From Streptomyces sp. HSG2 (GTDB lineage Bacteria; Actinomycetota; Actinomycetes; Streptomycetales; Streptomycetaceae): a stretch of DNA of 64,000 bases. The notes beneath the pieces were generated by a model. That model was not told where the DNA came from and ran no database searches. It worked only from the letters and a program-made list of their open reading frames with translations. A program made the translations under genes and the position numbers. Shown here one piece after another: positions 7,700 through 18,415 of this stretch. How positions within the stretch are numbered: position 1 is the first letter of the stretch; every line of letters starts with the position of its first letter. The stretch is taken from contig NZ_CP066801.1 in the NCBI RefSeq assembly GCF_016598575.1, positions 248,001 to 312,000 on the forward strand, read 5' to 3'.

Positions 7700-8654
7700 C
7701 CCGCTCCGGAGCCGTCGACCGGACGCCCGGCCCCGGAGCGGGTCGGCCACCCGCCGCCGACCCGTCGGATGGCCGTGCCCGTCGGGACCCCCTCGGAAAG
7801 GCCGACTCGACCCGGGAGAGAGCCTTCCAGGGCCGCCCGCGAGACTTCCACGCTTCCTCGAACGCGAGATCCTCCGGCACGCCCGCCGCTGGGACGGCCC
7901 CCGGGCAGGACGCCGGTACGTCCTCCGCCGGCTCGCGCGCCGCGACACACGCCGCCACCACGAGAAGAACGGCCGACCCGGCCCCGTCGCCTCCGAAGCG
8001 CGACACTCGGCCGCACTCACACTCGCCGCACGGGACGGACTGGTGTCCGCCTCCCGGGCAACTCCCGGTGGAGGCGACACCCGGCTCCGTGGCCGAGCCG
8101 CCGCTCCCGACCTCCGCCGACGGGGGACCCGGCCTCGAAGCCACCACCGGCGGCGCCTGGACCCTGGCTCCGGCCACACCATGGACACGGAGGGCGGCCC
8201 CGCCACCGGCGAAACCACCCCGGGAACAAGTCCAGTGATCTTCCGGACGCGCCGAGGAATCGAGGGCGCGATCCGTGGCACGTCGACTTCGCGCCAATTC
8301 GGGTCGGTGCGCCCCGTGCCGGTCGCCCAGCGACTGGCATCGGAGACCATCGAGCCTCGTGTGCCCACCGAGGTCTCCGAGGAGAGCGGTGCGAGGCGCT
8401 CGCACCGGCGCGTCGGGGATACGCACGACGGGCACCGCCGGCGACCTGCCGGAGCCGGCCGGACCCGATCCGTGCGCACAGAGTCGTTGGGCATGCGAGG
8501 CATCCCCCGCCCCCCACGGTGAAGTTGCTTGGCAAGTACCGATCGCGCCCGCTTCGTCGTGGACACGGATATCGACAGCATGGGTCGATCCATCCCTGAG
8601 AAGGATGTAGATCACCGTGCGAAGACAGATTCCGCTCTCAAGGCTGGTGATGTC
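7700..8654. other. Gene-poor 955-bp region
   Basis: Several long open frames exist on both strands. All are rich in Arg/Pro/Gly/Ser and lack domain-like hydrophobic patterning or consistent third-position GC, so none was accepted. The region should contain the promoter of the SARP regulator. I see no repeat, RNA gene or terminator. Confidence 0.55.
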
Positions 8655-11600
8655 ATGCCCCATCAACCTCGGGCCGTCGCGACACGTTTCGCCATGCTCG
8701 GTCCGTTGAGCGTGATCGATGGCGACAGCTCCGTCGACATCGGCCCGCCGAGACAACGCGCGCTGCTCGCCGTTCTTCTGATTCACGTGGGCCGGGTGGC
8801 CCCCCTGCCCACGATCATCAACGCCATTTGGGGGACGGACCCGCCTCTCCATGTCATGGCGACGCTGCAGGCGTACGTGTCACGTTTGAGGAAACTCCTG
8901 CGACGCCACGACCGTTCGCTCCGGCTCGCACGTCGCCTCAACGGATATCTCTTGGAAGCGGACCCCGAACTCGTCGATGCCGTCGTGTTCGAGGCACGGG
9001 TACGGGACTGCCGCGAGGCACTCGCGACCGGTGATCCGACGGCCGCTCGTTCCCTGGCCGTCTCCGCCCTGGAACTGTGGAAGGGGCGGCCGATGGGCGA
9101 ACTCTACGAGTACGAGTTCGCGGTCATGGAGGCGGACCGACTGGACCAGGTGCGATTGCAGGCGCTCGACACATGGGCGGAAGCATGCCTGGAGACGGGA
9201 TCGTACGAGGAAGTGGCGGTCGTTCTTTGTGAGGAACTCAGGCTCAATCCCAGCCTGGAACGACTCGGCGGCCATCTCATGCGGGCCCACTATCATCTGG
9301 GGCAACCCGTACGCGCCCTCCAGACCTATGAGCGGATGCGCAAGGCCGTCGCCGAAGAACTCGGCGTCGACCTCAGCCGAGAACTGCGGATCCTGCACGG
9401 CGAGATCCTTCGGCAGGAACTCACCGCCGCGCCGTCGGGTAGGGTGGAGGCGCCTCCCGCCACCCCGCCCGAATCCTGCGATCCCCCACGCCCGGATCGG
9501 CCGGACTTCCGGGTCGTCGTCCGGGAACAGGAGACGGAGCGGCTCGCCGGTCTGGTGGAGGACGTCCGCCGCGGTCGCGGGCACGTCGTCCTCGTTCTCG
9601 GAGAACAGGGCATCGGCAAGAGCCACTTGGTGAACGAGGCGATGCGCGTCCTCGTACCGGCGGGTGCGAGGACGGTACACGGCCACTCCGCCTACGTCCC
9701 GTCCGCCCTTCCCTACTGGGCCTGGGAACAGGTACGCCGGCAGCTGGACTCCGGTGACGGACCTTGGGAACCGCTCGCCGAAGACGCGACGATCGGTGCG
9801 GAGTGGACGGCGAGCCGGCACTTCGCCCACCGGGTTCGCATCTGCCAGGCCGTGCTGTCGGCGGCGAAGCGCTCGCCACTGGTCCTGATCATGGAGGATC
9901 TGCACGCCGCCGACGTGTCGACGCTCGAAGTGCTCCACATGCTGGCCAAACAGGTCTCGGGGGCGCCCGTCCTCGTCTTGGCCACCTTGCGCGACCACGA
10001 GTTGGCGAAGGACCCCGCGATGCGGCGGATGGTGGGGCGGATCCTCCAGGAGGGCACGGCGCTGACGCTCCGGTTGAAGGGCCTCACCAAGGAGGAAAGC
10101 GGCCGTCTGATCGCAGAGGTCCGGGGCGCGGAGCCCTCCGCGGCGGAGACGAGCGAGTTGTGGAACGCGTCCGATGGCAATCCCTTCATCCTGCTCAGTC
10201 TGCTCTCCGCGCGGGCCGCCGGTGCGACCGGGGATCAACAGGCGATCCCCTTCGAGGTACGCGAGGTGCTTCACGACCGCCTGAGTTCGTGCACCCCCGG
10301 CACGCTGGACGTGCTCACACTGAGTGCCGTGATCGGGACCCAGGTGCCGCGGTCGCTGCTCGACGAGGTGTTGTCCGCTCGCGGCCTCCCCCGGAGTCTG
10401 GTGGACGACGCGCTGCTGACGGGTCTGCTGCACACGGACGCCGCGACCGAGGGCAGATTGGTGTTCACTCACGGGCTGGTGCGGGAGCTGTTGGTCGGCG
10501 AGGCACAGCCGCTCGCTCGCGCCCACTGGAACAGGGAGGTCGCCGAGGCACTGGCCGCCCGGTTTCGGCCCGAGAGCGACACCGTCCGGATCCGCCACCA
10601 CTGTCTGGAGTCCGCTCGGGTGCTCGGAGCGCCCATGGGGATACGTCCGCTGGTCGGTCTGGCGGACCAAGCGGAGGAGCGCTTCCAGCACGGCCGGGCG
10701 TTACGATGCCTCGAGGAGGCACTGTCGATCGTCGCAGAGCTCTCCGACGAGGCGACACCTGCTGTGGAACTCCATCTGTGCAAGCGTGTTCTGCGGCTTC
10801 GGGCCCGACTCGAGGGATACGCCTGCCCGCGCGTGGTGGAGTCCTTCGGGCAGGCTCAGCGCCTGGAGAGGGTGGTGGACACCACACAACCGACCGCGCT
10901 GCTGCACACTCGCGCCGCCATGGCGCTCGTCGCGGGCGAGTACGGTCTGGCCGCCGAGACCGGGGAGATGCTCCATGAACTGGCCGCGCACGGCGGAGGT
11001 CCGGAGGCCGAGGCGGCGGCCTGCTACGCCGAGGGGGTCTCCCTGCATGTCGCCGGCAGGACCGAGGAGGCGCTCGCGACGCTCACTCGGGGAGTGCGAC
11101 TCACCGACGACTTGCTCGGCACACAGGAGGAGGGCCTGTCGTCGACGGCTTCCCTCCTCTACGACCAACGCGTCGACTGCCGTGCCTATCTGGCGCTGAC
11201 CCACTGGATCAACGACGATCGGGACCAGGCGCAGCACTACCGTGCCGAGATTCTGCGGTTGACCCAGTCCGACCGCTACGACCGTCCCTGGGACCGTGCC
11301 TTCGCGCGATACGTGGACGCGATGATGGCCGTGTGCGAGGGCGACGTGGAGGGCGCGTGGCGGGCGGGACTCGCGGGCGTCGATCTGGCCACCCGCTGCC
11401 AACTGCGTTATTGGCAGCGTATGTTGGCTGTCCCGCTGGGCTGGGCCGAGGTCCGCCAGGGGATGGCCGGAGCCGGACTGGCCCGCATCCGCAGAGCGCT
11501 GCGCGAGGCCGCCCAACACCGCACGTTGTTGCGTCGCGGTCTGCACCTGGGCCTGCTGGGCGACGCTCTACTGTACAGCGGTCGTGCCGAGGAAAGCAGG

Positions 11601-11744
11601 CTGGCCATGCGTTGCGCGGCCGAGGAGATCGAACGCGGCGGCGAGTACGCCTACGCCCGACCACAGTGGCCGTACGCCGCCCTCCTCGGTGAAGGCGGCT
11701 GCGGCTCGTCGGTCGGATCGGCGCCGCGTGTGGCGCGTCGGTAG
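8655..11744 (+). CDS. SARP-family regulator with AAA ATPase and TPR-like domains (SARP-LAL)
   Basis: A roughly 1029-residue AfsR/DnrI-type activator. The N-terminal winged-helix (FAMLGPLSVIDG, then RQRALLAVLLIHVGRV) and bacterial transcriptional activation domain (about residues 100-250, ending in LGVDLSRELRILHGEIL) define a SARP. An ATPase follows with Walker A GEQGIGKSHL (about residue 317) and Walker B LVLIMEDLHAAD (about 410). The C-terminal 400 residues are helical and TPR-like. The ATG at 8655 gives a short, normal N-terminus. One TTA codon (10701-10703) suggests bldA-dependent translation. It is the most likely pathway switch for the enzymes at 11.9-24 kb. The C-terminus lacks an obvious LuxR HTH. 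Confidence 0.92.
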   Translation: MPHQPRAVATRFAMLGPLSVIDGDSSVDIGPPRQRALLAVLLIHVGRVAPLPTIINAIWGTDPPLHVMATLQAYVSRLRKLLRRHDRSLRLARRLNGYLLEADPELVDAVVFEARVRDCREALATGDPTAARSLAVSALELWKGRPMGELYEYEFAVMEADRLDQVRLQALDTWAEACLETGSYEEVAVVLCEELRLNPSLERLGGHLMRAHYHLGQPVRALQTYERMRKAVAEELGVDLSRELRILHGEILRQELTAAPSGRVEAPPATPPESCDPPRPDRPDFRVVVREQETERLAGLVEDVRRGRGHVVLVLGEQGIGKSHLVNEAMRVLVPAGARTVHGHSAYVPSALPYWAWEQVRRQLDSGDGPWEPLAEDATIGAEWTASRHFAHRVRICQAVLSAAKRSPLVLIMEDLHAADVSTLEVLHMLAKQVSGAPVLVLATLRDHELAKDPAMRRMVGRILQEGTALTLRLKGLTKEESGRLIAEVRGAEPSAAETSELWNASDGNPFILLSLLSARAAGATGDQQAIPFEVREVLHDRLSSCTPGTLDVLTLSAVIGTQVPRSLLDEVLSARGLPRSLVDDALLTGLLHTDAATEGRLVFTHGLVRELLVGEAQPLARAHWNREVAEALAARFRPESDTVRIRHHCLESARVLGAPMGIRPLVGLADQAEERFQHGRALRCLEEALSIVAELSDEATPAVELHLCKRVLRLRARLEGYACPRVVESFGQAQRLERVVDTTQPTALLHTRAAMALVAGEYGLAAETGEMLHELAAHGGGPEAEAAACYAEGVSLHVAGRTEEALATLTRGVRLTDDLLGTQEEGLSSTASLLYDQRVDCRAYLALTHWINDDRDQAQHYRAEILRLTQSDRYDRPWDRAFARYVDAMMAVCEGDVEGAWRAGLAGVDLATRCQLRYWQRMLAVPLGWAEVRQGMAGAGLARIRRALREAAQHRTLLRRGLHLGLLGDALLYSGRAEESRLAMRCAAEEIERGGEYAYARPQWPYAALLGEGGCGSSVGSAPRVARR

Positions 11745-11912
11745 TTCCGGGGTGGACGCCCACCCCCTCCGGCCGCCGCGCCGTCCGGTCCGCCGACACA
11801 GCGCCTTCCACTCCCCGGCGTGCGGGGGCCGGTCTCTCAGCTGGTCTCGGCCCGACGGACCGGGTCCGGAATCCTCACACGCTCTCCGCGCCTTGGCCCC
11901 CCGCCTCCCGAA

Positions 11913-13268
11913 TCAACGCACGTGCCCGTCTGGACCGGTCCGCACGAGCACCGACCTCAGCCCGTCGACGAGCTCGTCGGCCTCCTCGCGGCTGAGGACC
12001 AGGGGTGGATTGATCACCAGCGCGTACGGGTTGGTGCGCAGGATGACCGCCGCCTGCTCGCGCAGCGCGTCGGCCACCGCACCCGTGCCGTTGGGCAACG
12101 GTCGGCGGGTCGCGCGGTCGGACGTGAGCTCCACCGCCATCATCAGACCGAGCCGCCTCACCTCCCCGACCACGGGCAACTCGGTCAGCTCGGCCAGCCT
12201 TCCGCCGAGGTACTCGCCGATCCCGGCCGCGTTCGCAAGCAGCCCCTCCCGCTCGATGATGTCGAGGTTGGCGAGGGCGACCGCGCAGGCGGTGGGATGC
12301 CCCGTGTAGGTGTAGCCGACGGGAAAGCCCTGGTCGCCGGTGACGACCTCGGCGACGCGCTCGCCGGTGAGTACGGCACCATGAGGGATGTAGCCGGACG
12401 TGAGGCCCTTCGCCGTCACCATGATGTCGGGAACGACACCGAAGTGCTGTGCGGCGAACCAGTGTCCGGTTCGACCGTAGGCGGTCACCACCTCGTCGGA
12501 GATGAGGAGGATGCCGTACGAGCGCAGCAGTTCCGCGACACGCGGCCAGTAGTCCGCGGGCGGGACCACGGCGCCGCAGCCCCCCATGACCGGCTCGCCG
12601 ATCATCGCCGCGACGCGTTCCGGACCGACGCGTTCGATCGTGTCGCGCAACTCGGCCAGACAGAACTCCGTGACGTCGGCCCCGGAGTACAGATCTCGGC
12701 GGTAGGGGTGAGGAGGCGTCAGAAAGTGAACGTCCGGCAGGGAGGGCCCGAATCCTTCGTGGTAGACGGGGAATCCGGAGACCCCGCCGCTGCCGTACCC
12801 GATACCGTGGTAGGCCGTCCGGCGGGAGAGGACGACGGTCCGCTCCGGCTCGCCGCGGCGGTGGTGGTAGAGCCGGGCCATCCGTAGCGCGATCTCGTTG
12901 CCCTCGGCGCCCCCGCTGGTGAAGTACACCCGACTCAACGGGTCGGGAGCGAGGGTGGCCAGTCGCCCGGCCAGTTCCACGGCACGGTCGTTGCCGAGCG
13001 GCCCCCACGTGTGGAAGTACTCCAGACGAGTCATCTGCTCGGCCGCCGCACGCGCGAGTTCGGCACGTCCATGCCCCACCTGGGTGACTCCGAGTACAGC
13101 CGACGCGTCCAGGTACTCTCGGCCCTCGGCGTCGCGAACCCGGCTTCCGGATCCGGAGACCAACAGAGTTCGGTCGGTTCGATGCCCCGGCAGGGTCGGA
13201 TGGATCAGTGTGGCACGGTCCATCTCGGCAAGTGTGGCCCCGGGCGCACGGGAGATCGCTGAGGTCAA
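11913..13268 (-). CDS. Class III PLP-dependent aminotransferase
   Basis: A roughly 451-residue fold-type I aminotransferase with YFTSGGAEGNEIALRMAR (phosphate-binding turn), LLISDEVVTAYGRTG (Asp contacting the pyridine nitrogen) and VTAKGLTSGYIPHGAV, whose Lys forms the PLP aldimine. The TTG at 13268 is preferred because AAGGAG lies 6 nt upstream. An ATG at 13313 would add 15 residues but has no well-placed ribosome-binding site. Relatives act on beta-alanine, omega-amino acids, or diamino acids. The gene is divergent from the luciferase-like monooxygenase, and a candidate SARP site lies in the shared promoter region. The substrate is unknown. Confidence 0.88.
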   Translation of the reverse strand: MTSAISRAPGATLAEMDRATLIHPTLPGHRTDRTLLVSGSGSRVRDAEGREYLDASAVLGVTQVGHGRAELARAAAEQMTRLEYFHTWGPLGNDRAVELAGRLATLAPDPLSRVYFTSGGAEGNEIALRMARLYHHRRGEPERTVVLSRRTAYHGIGYGSGGVSGFPVYHEGFGPSLPDVHFLTPPHPYRRDLYSGADVTEFCLAELRDTIERVGPERVAAMIGEPVMGGCGAVVPPADYWPRVAELLRSYGILLISDEVVTAYGRTGHWFAAQHFGVVPDIMVTAKGLTSGYIPHGAVLTGERVAEVVTGDQGFPVGYTYTGHPTACAVALANLDIIEREGLLANAAGIGEYLGGRLAELTELPVVGEVRRLGLMMAVELTSDRATRRPLPNGTGAVADALREQAAVILRTNPYALVINPPLVLSREEADELVDGLRSVLVRTGPDGHVR

Positions 13269-13376
13269 GGTGAGCTCCTTCGCGGTCGCTGGGTTCTCCC
13301 CCAGATTCGCCATGCCGCCTTGGCACTCGCTGGACGGCCGCGGTCTACGACGGAACGTCCGACGGACAGGGATGCC

Positions 13377-13393
13377 GTCAAGCGAACGCCAAG
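13377..13393 (+). promoter_or_regulatory. Candidate SARP-binding direct repeat (divergent promoter)
   Basis: GTCAAG (13377-13382) and GCCAAG (13388-13393) are direct repeats with an 11-bp period. That is the spacing recognised by SARP activators. The site lies between the divergent aminotransferase and monooxygenase genes, and a related repeat occurs at 18302-18318. Function is inferred. Confidence 0.45.
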
Positions 13394-13461
13394 AACGTGG
13401 TGGAACCGTCGCGTCGGCGTCCCCCACGACCCGCGTCGACGCCGCGAACGAAAGGACCACG

Positions 13462-14646
13462 GTGAAGTGCATCCTCTTCTATCTGCCGACCGCAGGTAGC
13501 CACGACCAGATCGTCCGCGGCATGTCGGGCGTCAACCCGCGCAATTACCAGAACATGCTGTGGCAGCTCACCCGTCAGGCCCAGACGGCCGACGAACTCG
13601 GCTATTGGGGACTGTCGTTCACGGAACACCACTTCCATGTGGAGGGTTTCGAGGTCTCCAACAACCCGATCATGCTCGGGTTGTACCTGGCCATGCGGAC
13701 GAAGCACATCCGCGTCGGACAGATGGCGAACATCCTCCCCTTCCACAACCCGTTGCGGCTGGCCGAGGATCTGGCCATGCTCGACCACATGACACGGGGC
13801 CGCACCTTCGTCGGCATCGCTCGAGGCTTCCAGCGACGCTGGGCGGAGGTCATGGGCCAGGTGTACGGAGTAGGCGGGACGATGTCCGACGCGAGCGAGA
13901 GCGACCGCCGTAACCGCGCCCTCTTCGAGGAGCACTGGGAGATCCTGAAGAAGGCGTGGACGACCGAGACCTTCTCGCACTCCGGGAACCAGTGGACGAT
14001 TCCGGTGAAGGACCTCGAATTCCCCTACGAGGCGGTACGGAAGTACGGCCGCGGTGTAGACGGCGACGGAGTCGTGCAGGAAGTCGGAATCGCCCCCAAG
14101 CCGTACCAGCGTCCCCATCCCCCGGTGTTCCAACCGTTCAGTTTCAGCGAGGAGACCTTCCGGTTCTGCGCCCGCGAAGGTGTCGTGCCGATCCTGATGA
14201 ACACCGACGACCGGGTCGTCCGCCGTCTGACCGACCTCTACCAGGAGGAGGCCGAGGCCGCCGGTCACGGGACGCTGCGCCGCGGCGAGCGGATCGGAGT
14301 GATGAAGGACGTCCTCGTCGCGCGGGACGCACGGGAGGCCCACCACTGGGCCGCGCGCGGTGGAGGCTTCATCTTCGAGAACTGGTTCGGCCCGATGGGC
14401 TTCACGGAGGCGCTTCGCAACGTCGGCGAGACCGGCCCCATCGGCTCCGACTACGGGACGTTGGTCGAGCGGGGGCTGGAATGGGTCGGCACCCCGGACG
14501 ACATCAACCGCAAGATCGAGAAACTGGTGAAGACGCACGACCCGGAGTACCTGCTCCAATGCCAGTACTCCGGGCTGATCCCCCACGATGTGATGCTGCG
14601 CAGCCTGGAACTCTGGGCCACCGAGATCGCCCCCAACTGGACCTGA
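13462..14646 (+). CDS. Luciferase-like (LLM class) flavin-dependent monooxygenase
   Basis: A 394-residue TIM-barrel flavoenzyme of the bacterial luciferase superfamily. LGYWGLSFTEHHFHVEGF (about residues 50-68), LRLAEDLAMLDHMTRGRTFVGIARG and a C-terminal VGTPDDINRKI match the family. The GTG at 13462 follows GAAAGGA with 6-nt spacing. LLM monooxygenases use reduced FMN delivered by a separate reductase; the flavin reductase at 21654 is a plausible partner. Neighbours are an aminotransferase and a MetX-like protein, 25 bp downstream. Possible reactions include N- or C-hydroxylation or Baeyer-Villiger oxidation; the substrate is not known. Confidence 0.9.
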   Translation: MKCILFYLPTAGSHDQIVRGMSGVNPRNYQNMLWQLTRQAQTADELGYWGLSFTEHHFHVEGFEVSNNPIMLGLYLAMRTKHIRVGQMANILPFHNPLRLAEDLAMLDHMTRGRTFVGIARGFQRRWAEVMGQVYGVGGTMSDASESDRRNRALFEEHWEILKKAWTTETFSHSGNQWTIPVKDLEFPYEAVRKYGRGVDGDGVVQEVGIAPKPYQRPHPPVFQPFSFSEETFRFCAREGVVPILMNTDDRVVRRLTDLYQEEAEAAGHGTLRRGERIGVMKDVLVARDAREAHHWAARGGGFIFENWFGPMGFTEALRNVGETGPIGSDYGTLVERGLEWVGTPDDINRKIEKLVKTHDPEYLLQCQYSGLIPHDVMLRSLELWATEIAPNWT

Positions 14647-14671
14647 TCGAAACCCCGGACGGAGGACCTCG

Positions 14672-15673
14672 GTGGACCACCATCTCTACGAGATCGGCGC
14701 GTTGCCCCTGCTCGATGGAGGGTTGCTCGAGGACGCGGTGATCGGCTACGCCACGCACGGGAGACTGGACGCGGACGGCGCCAACGCGGTGCTGTGCCCG
14801 TCCTACTTCGGCGGCGACCACACCGGCTACGACTGGTTGATCGGGGCGGGGGCGCCACTGGACACCGAGCGGTACTTCGTCGTCGTGGCGGGCCTGTTCG
14901 GCAACGGCGTCTCCAGCTCCCCCAGCAACCACCCTTCGGGCACGGCGTTCCCACTGATCACGCCACAGGACAACGTGGCCGCTCAGCATCGGCTCGTCGA
15001 GCACTTGGGCGTGCGGGAGTTGGCCCTGGTCACCGGATGGTCCATGGGCGGGGCACACGCCTACCAATGGGCGGTCTCGCACCCGCGGGCGGTCAGGCGG
15101 ATCGCCCCGATCTGCGGCTCGGCGGTGACCAGCGAGCACAACAGGGTCTTCCTCTCGGGGCTGTCCGCCGCGCTGAAGGCCGACGGGGGTTCGGAGCGGG
15201 GCAAGCGGGCCGCGGGAAGGGTCTTCGCCGGTTGGGGCACCTCGCACCCCTTCTGGGCCCGCCAGGTGTATCGGACACTGGGGTTCGAGAACCGGGAGTC
15301 GTATCTGTCCGGGTTCTGGGAGAGGTTCTTCGTCGACGGTCCGGCGACCGGGGATCTTCTCGCCATGCTGCGCACCTGGGACCACGCCGACGTCGGGGCC
15401 ACTCCGGGATTCGACGGCAGCGCCGAGTCGGCCCTGGCCTCGGTCCGGGCCGACGCTCTGCTGCTGCCGGGTGAATGGGATCAGTGCTTCTCCGTCACGG
15501 ACGAAGTCAGGTCCGCCAACCTGCTCCCTCGATCGGCCCTGGAGGTGATCCCCGGTGTCTGGGGGCATCTCGCGGGCGCGGGCGCCGACGCCGCCGACCG
15601 GGACTTCGTCGGCGCGGCTCTGCGCCGTCTCCTGGCCCACGGGACGGTGCGCACCGGTGCGGACGGCCCCTGA
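14672..15673 (+). CDS. MetX-like alpha/beta-hydrolase (homoserine O-acetyltransferase-like)
   Basis: A 333-residue alpha/beta-hydrolase-fold protein. The nucleophile elbow is GWSMGGAH (Ser about residue 125), the acid lies in LPGEWDQCFSV and the catalytic His in VWGHLAG. The N-terminal YATHGRLDADGANAVLCPSYFGG resembles homoserine O-acetyltransferase. The GTG start follows GGAGGA and lies 25 bp after the monooxygenase, so they are probably one operon. In secondary-metabolite loci such MetX-like proteins act either as acyltransferases or as hydrolases. The motif set cannot tell which. Confidence 0.82.
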   Translation: MDHHLYEIGALPLLDGGLLEDAVIGYATHGRLDADGANAVLCPSYFGGDHTGYDWLIGAGAPLDTERYFVVVAGLFGNGVSSSPSNHPSGTAFPLITPQDNVAAQHRLVEHLGVRELALVTGWSMGGAHAYQWAVSHPRAVRRIAPICGSAVTSEHNRVFLSGLSAALKADGGSERGKRAAGRVFAGWGTSHPFWARQVYRTLGFENRESYLSGFWERFFVDGPATGDLLAMLRTWDHADVGATPGFDGSAESALASVRADALLLPGEWDQCFSVTDEVRSANLLPRSALEVIPGVWGHLAGAGADAADRDFVGAALRRLLAHGTVRTGADGP

Positions 15674-15907
15674 CCTGGTCCACGTCAGAACGGGCTCCGC
15701 CTTCGTGCCCGTCCGCCGCAACCGGCCGGGCGGCCCCCCGCCGGGTGCGGGGGCCTCCTCCTTCCTGCGACCGTTCCCGGTCCCCGGTGCCCGCCGGGCC
15801 TCGCTCCGGGAGCGGCGGATCGCGAAGAGCGCACGGGACGGGGCGCGCCCTCGGAAGGCGGTCGGGAAGGCCACGACCGCCGGGAGAGGGTGGTCCGCCC
15901 CAGATGC
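15674..15907. other. Non-coding remnant 3' of the ThDP pseudogene
   Basis: This stretch should correspond to the missing C-terminal half of the ThDP enzyme on the minus strand. No frame on either strand shows that domain or any other recognisable protein, consistent with a deletion. Confidence 0.5.
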
Positions 15908-17113
<1,206 letters not shown>

Positions 17114-18103
17114 GTGTCCTTTCGTATGCCGATGCGTCACCTGCGAGATCTGCGGGTCGGTGCCCAGGGACTCGGATGCCTGCCGACCACGGCCTTCTAC
17201 GGCCGACCCGACCCGGCCAGATCGATCGCGACCATCCGCGCGGCCCTGGACCTGGGGGTCACCATGCTGGACACCGCGGATGTCCAGGGCCTGGGCGCGG
17301 GTGAGCAGTTGCTCGCCCGGGCGCTCGCCGGGCGCCGGGGCGAGGCGGTGATCGCGAGCAAGTTCGGCATGGTGCGATCTGCCCAGGGAGCGTTCGAGGG
17401 GTTGTGCGGGGAACCCGGCTACGTGCGTGCGGCCTGCGAGCGCTCGCTCCTCCGCTTGGGAGTGGACCACATCGACCTGTACTACCAACACTGGATCGAC
17501 CCCGACGTCCCGGTGGAGGAGACGGCGGGCGCTGTGGCCGAACTGGTGCGAGAGGGCAAGGTCCGGTACTTCGGACTCTCCGAGCCGTCGGCCGCCACGC
17601 TCCGCCGGGCGGACGCGGTGCTCCCGGTGACGGCGGTGGAGAGCGAGTGGAGCCTGTGGTCGCGTGACATCGAGGCCGAGGTGGTGCCCACCTGCAGAGA
17701 GTTGGGCATCGGCATCGTCGCCTATGCCCCGCTGGGTCGGGGGTTCCTGACCGGCGCCATCCGGGGCACCGGAGACCTGGCCGAGGACGACTTCCGGCGT
17801 GGTCAGCCGAGGTTCAGCGCCGAGAGCCTGGCACAGAACGCCTCGCTGCCCAACCGGTTGCGTCCGATCGCGGAACGGTTGGGCCTATCCCTGGCGCAGC
17901 TCGCCCTGGCCTGGCTGCACCACCGGGGAGGCGATGTCGTCCCCATCCCGGGCACCGGCGACCCGGTCCACTTGGCCGAGAACGTCGCGGCGGCCACCGT
18001 CGGGCTCGACGCCGCCGACCTGGCGGCGGTGGAGGAGGCGGCGGCCGTGCCGGTGAAGGGAGAGCGGTACGCGCCGGCGCTGCTCGCCATGACGGGCAAC
18101 TGA
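17114..18103 (+). CDS. Aldo/keto reductase
   Basis: A 329-residue (beta/alpha)8 NADPH-dependent reductase. It shows GVTMLDTADVQG (the catalytic Asp; the usual Tyr four residues later is replaced by Gly or Leu), VIASKFGM (catalytic Lys), and DLYYQHWIDPDVPVEET, where the family's His is in YQHW. The C-terminal cofactor motif is VVPIPGTGDPVHLAEN. The GTG at 17114 follows GGAGG with 7-nt spacing. The weak match at the Tyr position deserves a structural check. It probably reduces a carbonyl intermediate of the neighbouring pathway. Confidence 0.9.
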   Translation: MSFRMPMRHLRDLRVGAQGLGCLPTTAFYGRPDPARSIATIRAALDLGVTMLDTADVQGLGAGEQLLARALAGRRGEAVIASKFGMVRSAQGAFEGLCGEPGYVRAACERSLLRLGVDHIDLYYQHWIDPDVPVEETAGAVAELVREGKVRYFGLSEPSAATLRRADAVLPVTAVESEWSLWSRDIEAEVVPTCRELGIGIVAYAPLGRGFLTGAIRGTGDLAEDDFRRGQPRFSAESLAQNASLPNRLRPIAERLGLSLAQLALAWLHHRGGDVVPIPGTGDPVHLAENVAAATVGLDAADLAAVEEAAAVPVKGERYAPALLAMTGN

Positions 18104-18301
18104 CGCCGGTTCGAGCGGCACCCGCGATCCCGTCCGGAGGCGATCCTGCCGCGCCGACGAGCGGATCCTCCGCGTCCGTCGAGTGCTCGCCGGGATGCGT
18201 CCGACACCTCCCGGACACTCGGCGGAACGGGCAGGGGATCTCGCAGCGGTGAACCCACGTCGGCGGCCGGCCCCCGAGCACAAGCCGGGAAACAGAAGTG
18301 C

Positions 18302-18318
18302 GTCAAGTTCACGTCAAG
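18302..18318 (+). promoter_or_regulatory. Candidate SARP-binding direct repeat upstream of SnoaL-like gene
   Basis: GTCAAG occurs at 18302-18307 and again at 18313-18318, an exact hexamer repeat with an 11-bp period. It is about 100 bp before the SnoaL-like start, in the 312-bp gap after the aldo/keto reductase. Spacing and sequence resemble SARP heptamer repeats. Confidence 0.5.
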
Positions 18319-18348
18319 CCGACGCTGCGACGCTGGGCACTCCCGAAC

Positions 18349-18374
18349 GGCCCCGCACCGCCTGGTGCGGGGCC
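18349..18374. terminator. Strong hairpin before the SnoaL-like gene
   Basis: GGCCCCGCACC (18349-18359) and GGTGCGGGGCC (18364-18374) form a perfect 11-bp stem with a 4-nt loop. There is no T tract. It lies downstream of the SARP-like repeat and 41 bp before the next ATG, so it may be a leader hairpin or attenuator rather than a terminator of the preceding gene. Confidence 0.45.
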
Positions 18375-18415
18375 GTCCCCCCGACTCGGATCTCCAGACC
18401 CTCGGAGGTGGTCAC

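Noticed and set aside
7656..8852. 398-codon minus-strand frame in the gene-poor region
   Set aside because: No hydrophobic core, signal or domain; it extends into the SARP gene on the opposite strand.
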